From Thioalkalivibrio sp. ALE31 (GTDB lineage Bacteria > Pseudomonadota > Gammaproteobacteria > Ectothiorhodospirales > Ectothiorhodospiraceae), in assembly GCF_000377405.1 (NCBI RefSeq), contig NZ_KB905020.1, positions 248,001 through 312,000 on the forward strand: DNA of 64,000 nucleotides, in the 5' to 3' direction. Positions within the stretch are counted from its first letter, which is position 1. Every line of letters starts with the position of its first letter. The notes under the pieces are model-generated. The model made no database searches. It saw only the letters and a program-made list of their open reading frames with translations, and had not been told where the DNA came from. Positions 25,242-33,704 of this stretch are shown here, piece by piece. A program made the translations under genes and the position numbers.

Positions 25242-26342
25242 TCAGAAAAGGTCCAGCTGCCCCTCCTCGCGTCTCTGCCGCGGGCGCGCCGGCGGCACGA
25301 ACTGGCTGCAGTCCAGCTCCAGCAGGCGGCCACCCAGGCCCGCCCGCCGCCGGGCCAGCCGGAAGCGCTGGCGCAGCAGCTCAGCATACGCCCCCGCCCC
25401 GCGCATGCGGTGCCCGAAGGTCGCGTCATACAGCTTGCCACCATGGGCCTCACGCAGGCGCTGCAGCACATGGTCTGCCTTGAGCGGGTGGTGATGGCGC
25501 AACCAGTCCTCGAACAGCGGCGCCACCTCGCGTGGCAGACGCAGCAGCACATAGCCGGCAGCCACCGCCCCGGCGGCCGCACCCGCCTCCAGCAAAGACT
25601 CCACCTCGCCATCCGTCAGCACCGGGATCAGGGGCGCCACCAGAAGGCTCACGGGCACGCCCGCCGCGCTCAGCCGTTGGATGGTCTGGAAACGCCGTTG
25701 CGGAGCCGCGGCGCGCGGCTCCAGGCGCCGCGACAGGTTGCGGTCCAGCGTCGTCACCGATACGGCGACCTGGACCAGCCCGCGCTCGGCCATCGGGCCC
25801 AGCAGATCCAGATCGCGCTCCACCAGGGCCGACTTGGTCACGATCGACACCGGATGCCCGGTCTCCGCCAGGACCTCCAGCAGCTGCCGCGTAATCCGCC
25901 AATCCCGTTCCACGGGTTGATAGGCATCGGTGTTGATACCCAGCGCAAGGGGCGTCACACGGTGGGACGGGCGGGCCAGCTCGCGCCGCAGGCATTCGGC
26001 CGCGCCCACCTTGGCAAACAGCCGGCTCTCGAAGTCGAGGCCCGGGGACAACCCGACGTAGGCATGCGCCGGGCGGGCGAAGCAGTAGGCACAGCCGTGT
26101 TCACAGCCCCGATACGGGTTCAGCGAAAGCTCGAAGGGCACATCCGGCGACTGGTTCCATGACAGCACGCGGCGTGGATGCTCGACGGTCACCTCCGTAC
26201 GCAGGGGCGGCGGCGCCTCGCCATCGCCTTCCCAGCCATCATCGAAGGGTTCGCTCCGGGTGGGCTCGAAGCGGGCATACGGGTCGTGGGTCGCCCCGCG
26301 CCCCCGTGCAAGCCCCCTCGTGGGACCGCAGCGCTCGGTCAT
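25242..26342 (-). CDS. Radical SAM protein, PA0069 family (SPL-like)
   Basis: 366 residues. The radical SAM cluster motif CEHGCAYC (Cx3Cx2C) lies near residues 84-91. The surrounding blocks NPYRGCEHGC and GINTDAYQPVE are typical of the PA0069/SplB-like branch, which is related to spore photoproduct lyase but whose substrate is unknown. Two further cysteines occur, one in ECLRRE and one in the C-terminal LDCSQF. The ATG at 26342 overlaps the stop of the upstream DUF1992 gene by four bases, so the two are coupled. The first 60 residues are low-complexity and charged. Confidence 0.88.
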   Translation of the reverse strand: MTERCGPTRGLARGRGATHDPYARFEPTRSEPFDDGWEGDGEAPPPLRTEVTVEHPRRVLSWNQSPDVPFELSLNPYRGCEHGCAYCFARPAHAYVGLSPGLDFESRLFAKVGAAECLRRELARPSHRVTPLALGINTDAYQPVERDWRITRQLLEVLAETGHPVSIVTKSALVERDLDLLGPMAERGLVQVAVSVTTLDRNLSRRLEPRAAAPQRRFQTIQRLSAAGVPVSLLVAPLIPVLTDGEVESLLEAGAAAGAVAAGYVLLRLPREVAPLFEDWLRHHHPLKADHVLQRLREAHGGKLYDATFGHRMRGAGAYAELLRQRFRLARRRAGLGGRLLELDCSQFVPPARPRQRREEGQLDLF

Positions 26343-26713
26343 CGGGCCGACCCGTCCATGCGCTCGCACAGCTGGCGAAAGTAGCCGGACTCCGACACCA
26401 TCGCCCGGCCTTCGCCGCTCTGGTTCAGCCGGTCCAGCAGGAGCCGCAGGCGCCGCGCGGCGTGCTGCCGGGAGGCCTCGTCATCCGCCGCCTGCAGCAG
26501 GGCCTCCGCCGATGCGATCTCGCCCCGGATCCGCACCGCCTCCGGCACATAGCCGGCATTCTTCAGCACGCGATAGGCCATGCGCAGCTCTTCCGGCACC
26601 GCGCGGTCATCGTCCAGCTCCAGCGGCCGGCCAGCCCCCGGGAGGTCGTCGAACGCCCCGCGACGCGCCGCATCCGCCAGTTTCGCCTCGATTTGTGCCT
26701 CATTAAGCAGCAT
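26339..26713 (-). CDS. DUF1992 (DnaJ-homologue subfamily C member 28-like) protein
   Basis: 124 residues matching the DUF1992 pattern: LNEAQIEAKLADAARRGAFDDLPGAGRPLELDD near the N-terminus, then VPEELRMAYRVLKNAGYVP. The second half is helical and charged, with a plausible coiled coil. The family has no established function. The ATG at 26713 gives the family start. It is the first gene of a two-gene unit with the radical SAM protein and is divergent from the GGDEF-EAL gene at 26829. Confidence 0.85.
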   Translation of the reverse strand: MLLNEAQIEAKLADAARRGAFDDLPGAGRPLELDDDRAVPEELRMAYRVLKNAGYVPEAVRIRGEIASAEALLQAADDEASRQHAARRLRLLLDRLNQSGEGRAMVSESGYFRQLCERMDGSAR

Positions 26714-26828
26714 CGCTCGCCCCGTCAACCGCATCCGTTATGCCGGCCGAACCCGCCCTGTTGAGGACCGAACGGGTTTACCGTAAGGTCCGCCGCACCC
26801 GCACAATACGACCAGCGCACGGACCCCG

Positions 26829-28793
26829 ATGGCAGCCACTTCGCGAGACAACCCGTCGGCGTCCGCCGTGCGTTCCCTCGCGCCGGCCCGCGAGGCCCTG
26901 CGCGCGGACCCGCGGTTCGACACCTACCTGACTCGGCAGATCCCGGTGCTGGTGGCATTATCGCTGCTGCCCGGGCTCGGGTATATCCTGCTGGGCGCCC
27001 TGCACGATGCGCTTGTCGCGGCCGCCTCCTGGTACGCAGTGATGTTTGCCGCCTCGCTCTGGGGAGTCCAGCTTTTCTGGCGGTACCACCGATCGCCGCT
27101 GTCACCGGAGCAGCGCAGCCGCTGGCGCCTGCGGCTGACGCTCTTTCTTTATCTCTACCTGGCGCTGTGGACCTGGATCTTTCTGGTCTTCGTGCGCCTC
27201 GACGCCCAGAACCTGCACTACATCGCCATCTTCACGCAGATCGGCGCCACCACGGTCGTCGCGGCCCTGCTCTACCCAGCCCCGTGGGTCTTCCGCCCGT
27301 TGATCCCGGCCATGATGGTGCCGCTGGCCGGCTACTTCCTGCTGATCGGTGACTGGTATGGCTACGTGCTGGCCGCCTTCTCCGCGACCCTGGCCCTGGT
27401 GCTGTACTACGCCGCCAGCAGCAGCTTCGGGCTTCTGCGCGACAGCCTGTATCAGGCCTCGCACGACGCCCTCACCGGGCTCAACAACCGCGCCGCCTTC
27501 ATCGAGCACCTCGAGCAGAGCCTCGAGGTGCTGCAGCATCATCGCCAGCATTCGTTTCTGCTGCTGATCGACCTGGATCATTTCAAGACGGTCAACGACC
27601 TTCTGGGCCACGACATCGGCGACGAGTTGCTGAAAGCCGTCACCCGCGACTTCGCCAACACCCTGCCGCCGGGCCACCATCTCGCCCGTCTGGGCGGCGA
27701 CGAGTTCGTGATCGTCGCCCCCGGAAAGGAAGACCGGCATACCTGCGAACGGGCGGCCCGGCGCCTGGCGCACTCGCTGCTGCGGGTGGTCAAGACGCCC
27801 TACATCATCCGCAATCATCACCTGCATGTCAGTGCCAGTATCGGCATCCGCCTGATCGAGCCGCACCCGGGGATCGACTCGCACCAGCTGGTCCGCGAGG
27901 CCGACATCGCCATGTACGAGGTGAAGGACCGCGGGCGCGACGGCGTGGTGGTGTTCAGCGACGAACTGTCGCAAGCGGTGGAACGGCACCTGCAGATCGA
28001 GCGCTGCCTGCATTTCGCGCTGCAGAACCGGGGGATCGAGGTGCTCTTCCAGCCGCAGCTCGACCGCGACGGCCGCATCCGCAGCGCCGAAAGCCTGATC
28101 CGCTGGAACAGCGCCGAACTGGGCCCGGTTTCCCCCGCGGAATTCATCCCGATCGCCGAGCAGACGGGCTTCATCAGCGAACTGGGCGACACCGTGATCG
28201 CTCGGGCCTTCCAGACCCTGCGAGACTGGGATCGCGCCGGCTTCCACCTGGAACAGCTCGCGATCAACATCAGCCCGCGCCAGCTGGTGCACCTGAATTT
28301 CGTGCAGCGCATGCAGGAGCTGATCGCGCGCCACCTGGGTCGTGAACACGCGCATCGCATCACACTGGAGATTACCGAACACGTCGTCGCCGAGGATACC
28401 GACCGCGTCGTGTACATCATGCAGGCCCTGCGCGACATGGGCCTGCGCTTCTCGATGGACGACTTCGGCACCGGGTTCTCGTCACTGAGCTACCTGAAGC
28501 GCCTGCCCTTCGACGAACTCAAGATCGATCGCAGCTTCGTGCGCCAGGTCGACCACGACCCCGGTGATCAGGCGATGGTGCGGACCATCTGCGACATCGC
28601 CCGGCAGTTCGAGCTGGAAGTCGTCGCGGAGGGGGTCGAGACCGAGGCCCAGCATCAGTGGCTGGCCACGCACGGGAACCTGCGCTTCCAGGGCTACCTG
28701 TTCGCCCGCCCCATGGAGGCCGGCGCCTTTCTCGACTATTGCCAGGGAATCCCGGCACCGAGCCGTGCGGTGGCGCCGTCGACCGGAGGGTAG
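26829..28793 (+). CDS. Membrane GGDEF-EAL c-di-GMP signalling protein
   Basis: 654 residues. About five to six membrane helices fill residues 35-205 as an integral sensor. The GGDEF domain (about 215-375) has intact RLGGDEF, so cyclase activity is possible. The EAL domain (about 390-645) keeps LEITE, DDFGTGFSSLSYLKRLP, ELKIDRSFV and EGVETEAQ, but the signature EAL reads ESL in SAESLIRW. A Ser at this place occurs in some active phosphodiesterases, so activity is uncertain, not excluded. The ATG at 26829 is the first start in frame and precedes a short hydrophilic tail. Net role in c-di-GMP turnover is undecided. Confidence 0.9.
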   Translation: MAATSRDNPSASAVRSLAPAREALRADPRFDTYLTRQIPVLVALSLLPGLGYILLGALHDALVAAASWYAVMFAASLWGVQLFWRYHRSPLSPEQRSRWRLRLTLFLYLYLALWTWIFLVFVRLDAQNLHYIAIFTQIGATTVVAALLYPAPWVFRPLIPAMMVPLAGYFLLIGDWYGYVLAAFSATLALVLYYAASSSFGLLRDSLYQASHDALTGLNNRAAFIEHLEQSLEVLQHHRQHSFLLLIDLDHFKTVNDLLGHDIGDELLKAVTRDFANTLPPGHHLARLGGDEFVIVAPGKEDRHTCERAARRLAHSLLRVVKTPYIIRNHHLHVSASIGIRLIEPHPGIDSHQLVREADIAMYEVKDRGRDGVVVFSDELSQAVERHLQIERCLHFALQNRGIEVLFQPQLDRDGRIRSAESLIRWNSAELGPVSPAEFIPIAEQTGFISELGDTVIARAFQTLRDWDRAGFHLEQLAINISPRQLVHLNFVQRMQELIARHLGREHAHRITLEITEHVVAEDTDRVVYIMQALRDMGLRFSMDDFGTGFSSLSYLKRLPFDELKIDRSFVRQVDHDPGDQAMVRTICDIARQFELEVVAEGVETEAQHQWLATHGNLRFQGYLFARPMEAGAFLDYCQGIPAPSRAVAPSTGG

Positions 28794-28803
28794 CGGCCCG
28801 GGA

Positions 28804-29283
28804 TCAGGCGCCGCCGGTCGCGGCCGGCACCACCCAGAGCGTGAGCGACAGCAGGATCGCCGTCAGGCTTACCCCGATGATCGGCAGCATCATCACCCCG
28901 GCCAGCGCCTCGCGCCGAAACAGGCGCACGGCCATCCCGCCCAGCGTCAGCGTCCACCCGATCGCGACAAAGAACGCCAGGGCGTTGAGCTCCGCGCGCC
29001 ACAGCAGGATGAGCGCCACCGGCAGCCCGAGATTCAGGATCACGACCCCCATCTCCTGGCTCCCCGCCGCCCGTCCGGCAGACAGGGCATAGGCGTACGC
29101 GGCCCAGACCATCAGCAGGCCGAAGCCGAGCGCACCCGCCGCGGGCGAACTGAGCGGGGCCCGCAGGATGGCCGCCCCGGCCGGTTCCAGCCCGACCCCC
29201 AGCGCAATGATCAGCAGCGCCACCCCCAGGCTGATGGCCAGCCAGAACCACAGGGTTCCGCGTTGCACATTCGGTTCCGTCAT
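28804..29283 (-). CDS. TspO/MBR-like integral membrane protein (divergent)
   Basis: 159 residues with five evenly spaced hydrophobic segments (about 12-32, 48-68, 78-96, 100-120, 130-152). The fifth segment region RREALAGVMMLPIIGVSL resembles the TspO pattern of an Arg/Asp-rich turn, then Ala-Gly and Leu-Leu-Pro. The second-helix VWAAYAYAL resembles the TspO VWxxLY block. The Trp-rich loops of classical TspO are mostly absent. TspO proteins bind porphyrins and related ligands. This is a family-level suggestion; a plain five-helix membrane protein of unknown role is the alternative. It is convergent with the GGDEF-EAL gene, 10 bases apart. Confidence 0.5.
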   Translation of the reverse strand: MTEPNVQRGTLWFWLAISLGVALLIIALGVGLEPAGAAILRAPLSSPAAGALGFGLLMVWAAYAYALSAGRAAGSQEMGVVILNLGLPVALILLWRAELNALAFFVAIGWTLTLGGMAVRLFRREALAGVMMLPIIGVSLTAILLSLTLWVVPAATGGA

Positions 29284-29386
29284 ATCCTGGTCCTCGTCCT
29301 GTCGGTGGCTGCCTGACCTGCTGACCGCGCGCGTCCTTCAGGGTTCGCGTTGTCCGATCGCACCCTGGATACAGCCCGGCCCCTGA

Positions 29387-30421
29387 TTACCGGGCCAGCT
29401 GCCAGGCAATGGTCTCGCCCGCGCGCAGCGGTACACCCGGGTCATGCCCGAAGAGTACTGCCTCGGGCACGGTCCAGGGTGAGCGTTCCAGCGTCAGGGT
29501 GTCGGTGTTGCGCGGCAGTTTGTAGAAATCGGGCCCGAAATGGCTGGCGAATCCCTCCAGACGATCCAGCGCATCCGCGGCGGCAAAGGCCTCCGCATAC
29601 AGCTCGATGGCCGCATGCGCGGAATAGATTCCGGCGCAGCCACAGGCCGACTCCTTCGCGTGGCGCGGATGCGGCGCGCTGTCCGTGCCCAGGAAAAAGC
29701 GCGGATGGCCGCTGGTCGCGGCCTCCATCAGTGCCTTGCGATGGCGCTCGCGCTTGAGGATCGGCAGGCAGAAGTGATGCGGGCGCATCCCGCCGGCAAA
29801 CAGCGCATTGCGGTTGTAGAGCAGATGCTGGGGCGTGATGGTGGACGCGACATTGGCCGGCCCGTCCTGGATGAACTGCACGGCCGACTCGGTCGTGATG
29901 TGCTCCAGCACCACCCGCAGCTCCGGAAAGTCCCGGATCAAGGGCTCCAGGTGGCGCTCGATGAACACCGCCTCGCGATCGAAGATGTCCACGTCCGGAT
30001 CCGTCACCTCGCCGTGGATCAACAGCGGCAGATCCACCCGCTGCATGGCCTCGAACACCGGATAGCAGCGGCGGATATCCGTCACCCCGCTGGCCGCGTT
30101 GGTCGTGGCCCCGGCCGGGTACAGCTTCACCCCGTGCACAAAGCCGGAGGCCTTTGCCGCGTCGATCATGCCCGGGGTCGTGCCCTCGGTCAGATAGAGC
30201 GTCATCAGGGGCTCGAAATCGGCCTCCTCCGGCAACGCCGCCAGGATGCGGTCGCGGTACTCCGCCGCGGCCTCCAGCGTGGTCACCGGCGGCTTCAGGT
30301 TGGGCATGATGATCGCGCGCCGGAAGCGGCGCGCGGTATCCGGCAGCACCGACGCCAGCACATCGCCATCCCGCAGGTGCAGGTGCCAGTCGTCCGGTCG
30401 GGTCAGGGTCAGGCGGTTCAT
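29387..30421 (-). CDS. pyrC: Dihydroorotase (class II)
   Basis: 344 residues. The metal-binding start DDWHLHLRDGDVL gives the HxH pair. HGVKLYPAGATTNAASGV holds the carboxylated lysine, HGEV and LEHITT provide further metal histidines, and GTDSAPH holds the catalytic aspartate. It catalyses carbamoyl-aspartate cyclisation to dihydroorotate, step three of pyrimidine synthesis. Length matches E. coli PyrC. Starts at ATG 30421, 56 bases after the yggU stop on the same strand. Confidence 0.97.
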   Translation of the reverse strand: MNRLTLTRPDDWHLHLRDGDVLASVLPDTARRFRRAIIMPNLKPPVTTLEAAAEYRDRILAALPEEADFEPLMTLYLTEGTTPGMIDAAKASGFVHGVKLYPAGATTNAASGVTDIRRCYPVFEAMQRVDLPLLIHGEVTDPDVDIFDREAVFIERHLEPLIRDFPELRVVLEHITTESAVQFIQDGPANVASTITPQHLLYNRNALFAGGMRPHHFCLPILKRERHRKALMEAATSGHPRFFLGTDSAPHPRHAKESACGCAGIYSAHAAIELYAEAFAAADALDRLEGFASHFGPDFYKLPRNTDTLTLERSPWTVPEAVLFGHDPGVPLRAGETIAWQLAR

Positions 30422-30477
30422 CCGTAGTTCCCTTCGCAGGGGCCCGCACGGTACGGGCCCGTCACAGTCATCAGTTA

Positions 30478-30735
30478 TCAGGATAGCGCGGAGCGCAAGT
30501 CGGTCTCGGACCAGCCCTCCACCAGTAACGTCTTGTTACGCGAGTTCGCGCCTGCCACCACCCGCACAGCCGACTTCGGGCATGCCAGTTTCGCTGCCAG
30601 CAGCTCGATCACGGCCGCATTGGCGCGGCCCTTCTCCGGAGGCGCCTGGACCTGCAGCTTGAGGGTCTCCCCCATCCAGCCGGCCACCGCGTTGCGCTTG
30701 CTGCCCGGAGCGACCTTCACCTTCAGCCGCGCCAT
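30478..30735 (-). CDS. yggU: DUF167 / YggU family protein
   Basis: 85 residues with the family pattern VKVAPGSKRNAVAGW at the N-terminus and the hallmark PPEKGRANAAVIELLAAKL, followed by VVAGANSRNKTLLVEG. The fold is small alpha/beta; function is unknown. ATG at 30735 gives normal length; longer upstream frames overlap the methyltransferase gene. It lies 26 bases after the methyltransferase stop and is probably cotranscribed with it and pyrC. Confidence 0.93.
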   Translation of the reverse strand: MARLKVKVAPGSKRNAVAGWMGETLKLQVQAPPEKGRANAAVIELLAAKLACPKSAVRVVAGANSRNKTLLVEGWSETDLRSALS

Positions 30736-30761
30736 GCGAAACACTGAGCCATGTATACGCT

Positions 30762-31508
30762 CTACTCGGCGGGCCGCGTCGCCATGTAGGCACTGAACAC
30801 GCCCAACTGCACATCCCGCTGCACGTCCTCGAACCCGACCGCGCGCAGGGTGTCCTGGATCTCTTCCGGCGGCACGCACTGGTCGATGGTGTCCCAGAAA
30901 TAGCGCATCAACAGGTGGCCGTCGGGATCGCGGGTCAACACCTTGCCGACGAACGGCACGAAGTCCCGGAAATAGAAACGCGCCAGCGCGAACTGGCGCC
31001 GGGTCCGTGGCCGCGAGACCTCCAGGATGGTGCAGCGACCGCCCGGCTTGAGCACGCGGAAATACTCGCTGAACAGTTCATGCAGATCCCGCACATGGCG
31101 CAGCCCGTAACCCATGTACAGGCGGTCGAACTGGCGGTCCGGCAGCGGCATCTGCTCGCCGAGGCTCTGGACGAAGGTCGCGTCCATCTTGGTGCGGGCG
31201 ATGTCCATCATGCCCCGGCTCGGATCCACGCAGGTCAGATGGTCGTCGCCCACCACCTTCCGGATCTCCTGCGCGACCGGCCCCGTCCCGGTCGCCACAT
31301 CCAGGACGTTCATCCCGGCCTTCAGGCCGGACTTCTTCAGCACGAAGCGGCGATAGGCCTGCCCCGTCCCGAAAAAACCGACCCGCAGGATGCGGTCATA
31401 GTACGGGGCCGTCCGGTCGAACAGGTCGTCGACGTAGGCGCGGCGGCTGCCCTCGTCCCCGTAGTAGTCCTTCAGGACCGGGTGCGGCTTCTTGGTCGTT
31501 GGCTGCAT
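30762..31508 (-). CDS. Class I SAM-dependent methyltransferase (UbiE/COQ5-like)
   Basis: 248 residues. The SAM motif I reads VLDVATGTGPVAQEI near 77, followed by a CVDPSRGMMDIA acidic loop and the motif YMGYGLRHVRD that resembles the UbiE post-III block. It resembles ubiquinone/menaquinone C-methyltransferases, but an insertion and a divergent C-terminus leave open whether it is UbiE itself. The ATG at 31508 is preceded by a GGAGAA ribosome site. The neighbour upstream is a chorismatase whose product could enter quinone or polyene synthesis, so a methyl transfer on an aromatic or quinone ring fits (inference). Confidence 0.8.
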   Translation of the reverse strand: MQPTTKKPHPVLKDYYGDEGSRRAYVDDLFDRTAPYYDRILRVGFFGTGQAYRRFVLKKSGLKAGMNVLDVATGTGPVAQEIRKVVGDDHLTCVDPSRGMMDIARTKMDATFVQSLGEQMPLPDRQFDRLYMGYGLRHVRDLHELFSEYFRVLKPGGRCTILEVSRPRTRRQFALARFYFRDFVPFVGKVLTRDPDGHLLMRYFWDTIDQCVPPEEIQDTLRAVGFEDVQRDVQLGVFSAYMATRPAE

Positions 31509-31579
31509 TGCGTATTCTCCCAGGCAGGGGACCAGGGGCCGACCAGACACTGCGGCCGACCCGATCCGGCGTCAGTTCA

Positions 31580-32605
31580 TCATGGCATTGCGAGCGCCTC
31601 GCACAGGCGCTCCGAGTACTGTCCCTCGATCTCCACCAGCAATTCCTCGCGACAGATGTCGCCATGCAGCAGAAGCCAGGGGATGTGGTGACCCAGGCGC
31701 GCCCGCAGGTGGTTCTCCACGGCGGGCGCATCCTCGGCGTGGCGCAGATAGACCTTGAGCAGCGAGAGCGCCTGCGGCGTTTCCGCTCGCACCGGGTGGT
31801 GGGTGGAGGCCTGCTCCAGCAAAGCCCCGATATTGCGCAGGCTCTCGTCAATCTGCGCCTCGAGATCCCCTACATGGCGGCTTTCATGGCCCACGATGCT
31901 GGCCGTGCCCGAAATGAACAGCTCGGCGGCCTGCGGGCCCGGCTGCCAGAGGCTGGCGCGGGCAAACGAGGGGCTGCGCGGCCCGTACTGCCGGGGGTAG
32001 CGGTAGGCACTGACCTGGCGCGGATTCTCGATGCGCGCCGCGGGCTCGCCCGTCGCAATGAAGTAGATCAGCAGGCCGTCGGAGTGCGTGCCGATCGCCG
32101 TGGCCGCCGGCAGGATGCGCTCGTACTCCGGCAAGGCCTCGAAGACCTGCGCACGCCCGCTGCAGAACCCGCGATAGCGCTCCTGCCCGTCGACCGGATC
32201 ATTGATGGCCGGGAGGTAGTTCCAGACCCGCACCAGGTGGTCAAAGCCCAGCGCCCGACAACCGGACAGGATCTCGCGGTAGGCGCGTTCCGTCAGCGGT
32301 TCCGGGTCCGCGCGGGCATCCAGCGGCGCGTGCCAGCAACCCACCAGGCAGTCGCGGCCGCGCAGGTAGGTCAACGAGCCGTCTGCCCCTGTCTCCCCGC
32401 GTACGCCGTCCCGCAGCGACCAGCACTCCACCCAGTCCGTATCGCGGCCCAGCGGCTCCAGCCCCACGTGGATCTCCAGGCGTCCGGGCTTGCGCTCGAC
32501 ACCACTGGTGCGACCAAAACGAATCACCACGGACGCCGAGGCGCCGTCCGGATCCTGTGCTCGACGGTAGGTGACCGTCAGCGGGGCTTTGTCAGCGGAT
32601 TCCAT
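31580..32605 (-). CDS. Chorismatase, FkbO/Hyg5/XanB2 family
   Basis: 341 residues. Family blocks are clear: RVWNYLPAIN, the RYRGFCSGRAQVFEA segment, YFIATGEPAARIENPRQVSAYRYP's IENPRQVSAY core, QYGPRSPSFARA, FISGTASIVGHESRHVGD, and a C-terminal LLLHGDICREELLVEIEG. Enzymes of this family hydrolyse chorismate to pyruvate plus either a dihydroxycyclohexadiene acid or 3-/4-hydroxybenzoate; XanB2 supplies both ubiquinone and aryl-polyene pathways. Sequence alone does not tell which product forms here. Start is ATG 32605 or 32608 with no strong ribosome site. It is followed 71 bases later by the UbiE-like methyltransferase. Confidence 0.87.
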   Translation of the reverse strand: MESADKAPLTVTYRRAQDPDGASASVVIRFGRTSGVERKPGRLEIHVGLEPLGRDTDWVECWSLRDGVRGETGADGSLTYLRGRDCLVGCWHAPLDARADPEPLTERAYREILSGCRALGFDHLVRVWNYLPAINDPVDGQERYRGFCSGRAQVFEALPEYERILPAATAIGTHSDGLLIYFIATGEPAARIENPRQVSAYRYPRQYGPRSPSFARASLWQPGPQAAELFISGTASIVGHESRHVGDLEAQIDESLRNIGALLEQASTHHPVRAETPQALSLLKVYLRHAEDAPAVENHLRARLGHHIPWLLLHGDICREELLVEIEGQYSERLCEALAMP

Positions 32606-32746
32606 CATTCGGTGGGAGCGGGAGGCGCATCGCCTCTCCATCGGCATCCATTCCGGCCAGAACAGCGGCGCAGTCTACCAATCTCCCGCGCTGGAGACAC
32701 GGTCTCCTGGCGGGCCGGGGCCCGCCAGAATGTCGCTGGGCTTCCG

Positions 32747-33580
32747 TCAGGGCTCGTCAAGCTCGATACCCGCCTCGGTCAGAAATGCCCGCAGGCCTTC
32801 GAGGTAGGCATCCCCGGTGGCCAGAAAGGCCTCGTTATGGCCGCCTTCCATTTCCAGCAGTCGAGCCTGCCCGGCGGCCGCGTACAGCCGTTCGGTGTGG
32901 GCAAACGGCACGATCTCGTCGTCCACGCTGTGGGCCAGCAGCAGCGGCGCGGTGATGGCCTCGATGCGGCTCAGGGTGTCGTATTCGTGGCGCAACAGGG
33001 CCCGCACCGGCAGCCACGGATAGTGGCGCGCTCCGAGATCCGCAGCCGAGGTAAAGGCCGATTCCAGGATCACCGCGCCCGGCTCCACCCCGGTGGCCAG
33101 ATCCGCCGCCACCGCCGCCCCCAGGGAGCGCCCGAACACCACGACCGAGTCGGGGGCGATCGAGCGCCCTTCCGTCAGGTACTCCCAGGCGGCGCGGGCA
33201 TCCGCGTAGGTGCCCGCCTCGTCCGGGCGGCCCGCGCTGCGGCCATAGCCGCGGTAGTCGATGATCAGGACGGCAAGCCCCAGTTCATGGAAGAGCTGCA
33301 GGGAGTGCAGTCGGTGGCTGATATTGCCGGCATTGCCATGCAGAAACAGCAAGACCGGCGACTCCTCGCCCTGCGGCGACGGCACAAACCAGCCATGCAG
33401 CTGCACCCCGTCCGCAGTCACCAGTTCGACGTCTTCGTAGTCCAGTCCAATGCGTTCCGGCGTGCCGGTCAGGTTGCTGGAAGGCATGTAGACCAGACGG
33501 TCCTGGGTCACGAAGATCAACCCGGTCATCAGGGCGTATCCGAGCCCTGCGAGCACCAGGATCTTGAACAGATTGGCCAT
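32747..33580 (-). CDS. Alpha/beta hydrolase, ABHD13/17-like membrane-anchored
   Basis: 277 residues. An N-terminal hydrophobic anchor (about 6-25) precedes an alpha/beta hydrolase domain with oxyanion HGNAGNISHR, nucleophile elbow VVFGRSLGAAVA (Ser near 150), Asp in HSVDDEIVP and His in EGGHNEAF. This is the YfhR/BEM46 subgroup. The substrate is unknown; esters or acylated proteins are plausible. The gene is divergent from relA, 124 bases away. ATG 33580 gives the anchor at the N-terminus. Confidence 0.87.
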   Translation of the reverse strand: MANLFKILVLAGLGYALMTGLIFVTQDRLVYMPSSNLTGTPERIGLDYEDVELVTADGVQLHGWFVPSPQGEESPVLLFLHGNAGNISHRLHSLQLFHELGLAVLIIDYRGYGRSAGRPDEAGTYADARAAWEYLTEGRSIAPDSVVVFGRSLGAAVAADLATGVEPGAVILESAFTSAADLGARHYPWLPVRALLRHEYDTLSRIEAITAPLLLAHSVDDEIVPFAHTERLYAAAGQARLLEMEGGHNEAFLATGDAYLEGLRAFLTEAGIELDEP

Positions 33581-33704
33581 ATCCCGATCCTGACCGTCCA
33601 GTCGCCCCTGTGCAAGGCAAACACCGAGTGTGTGAAGCGCTCTCGCCCGTGCGCCCGGACCGGTACAATGCCCGCGAACGATCTGGCTGAAACGACCCTA
33701 CCCC

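Noticed and set aside
33663-33668. Full sigma-70 promoter for relA
   Set aside because: TACAAT is present but no recognisable -35 or extended -10 accompanies it; mentioned only within the relA entry.
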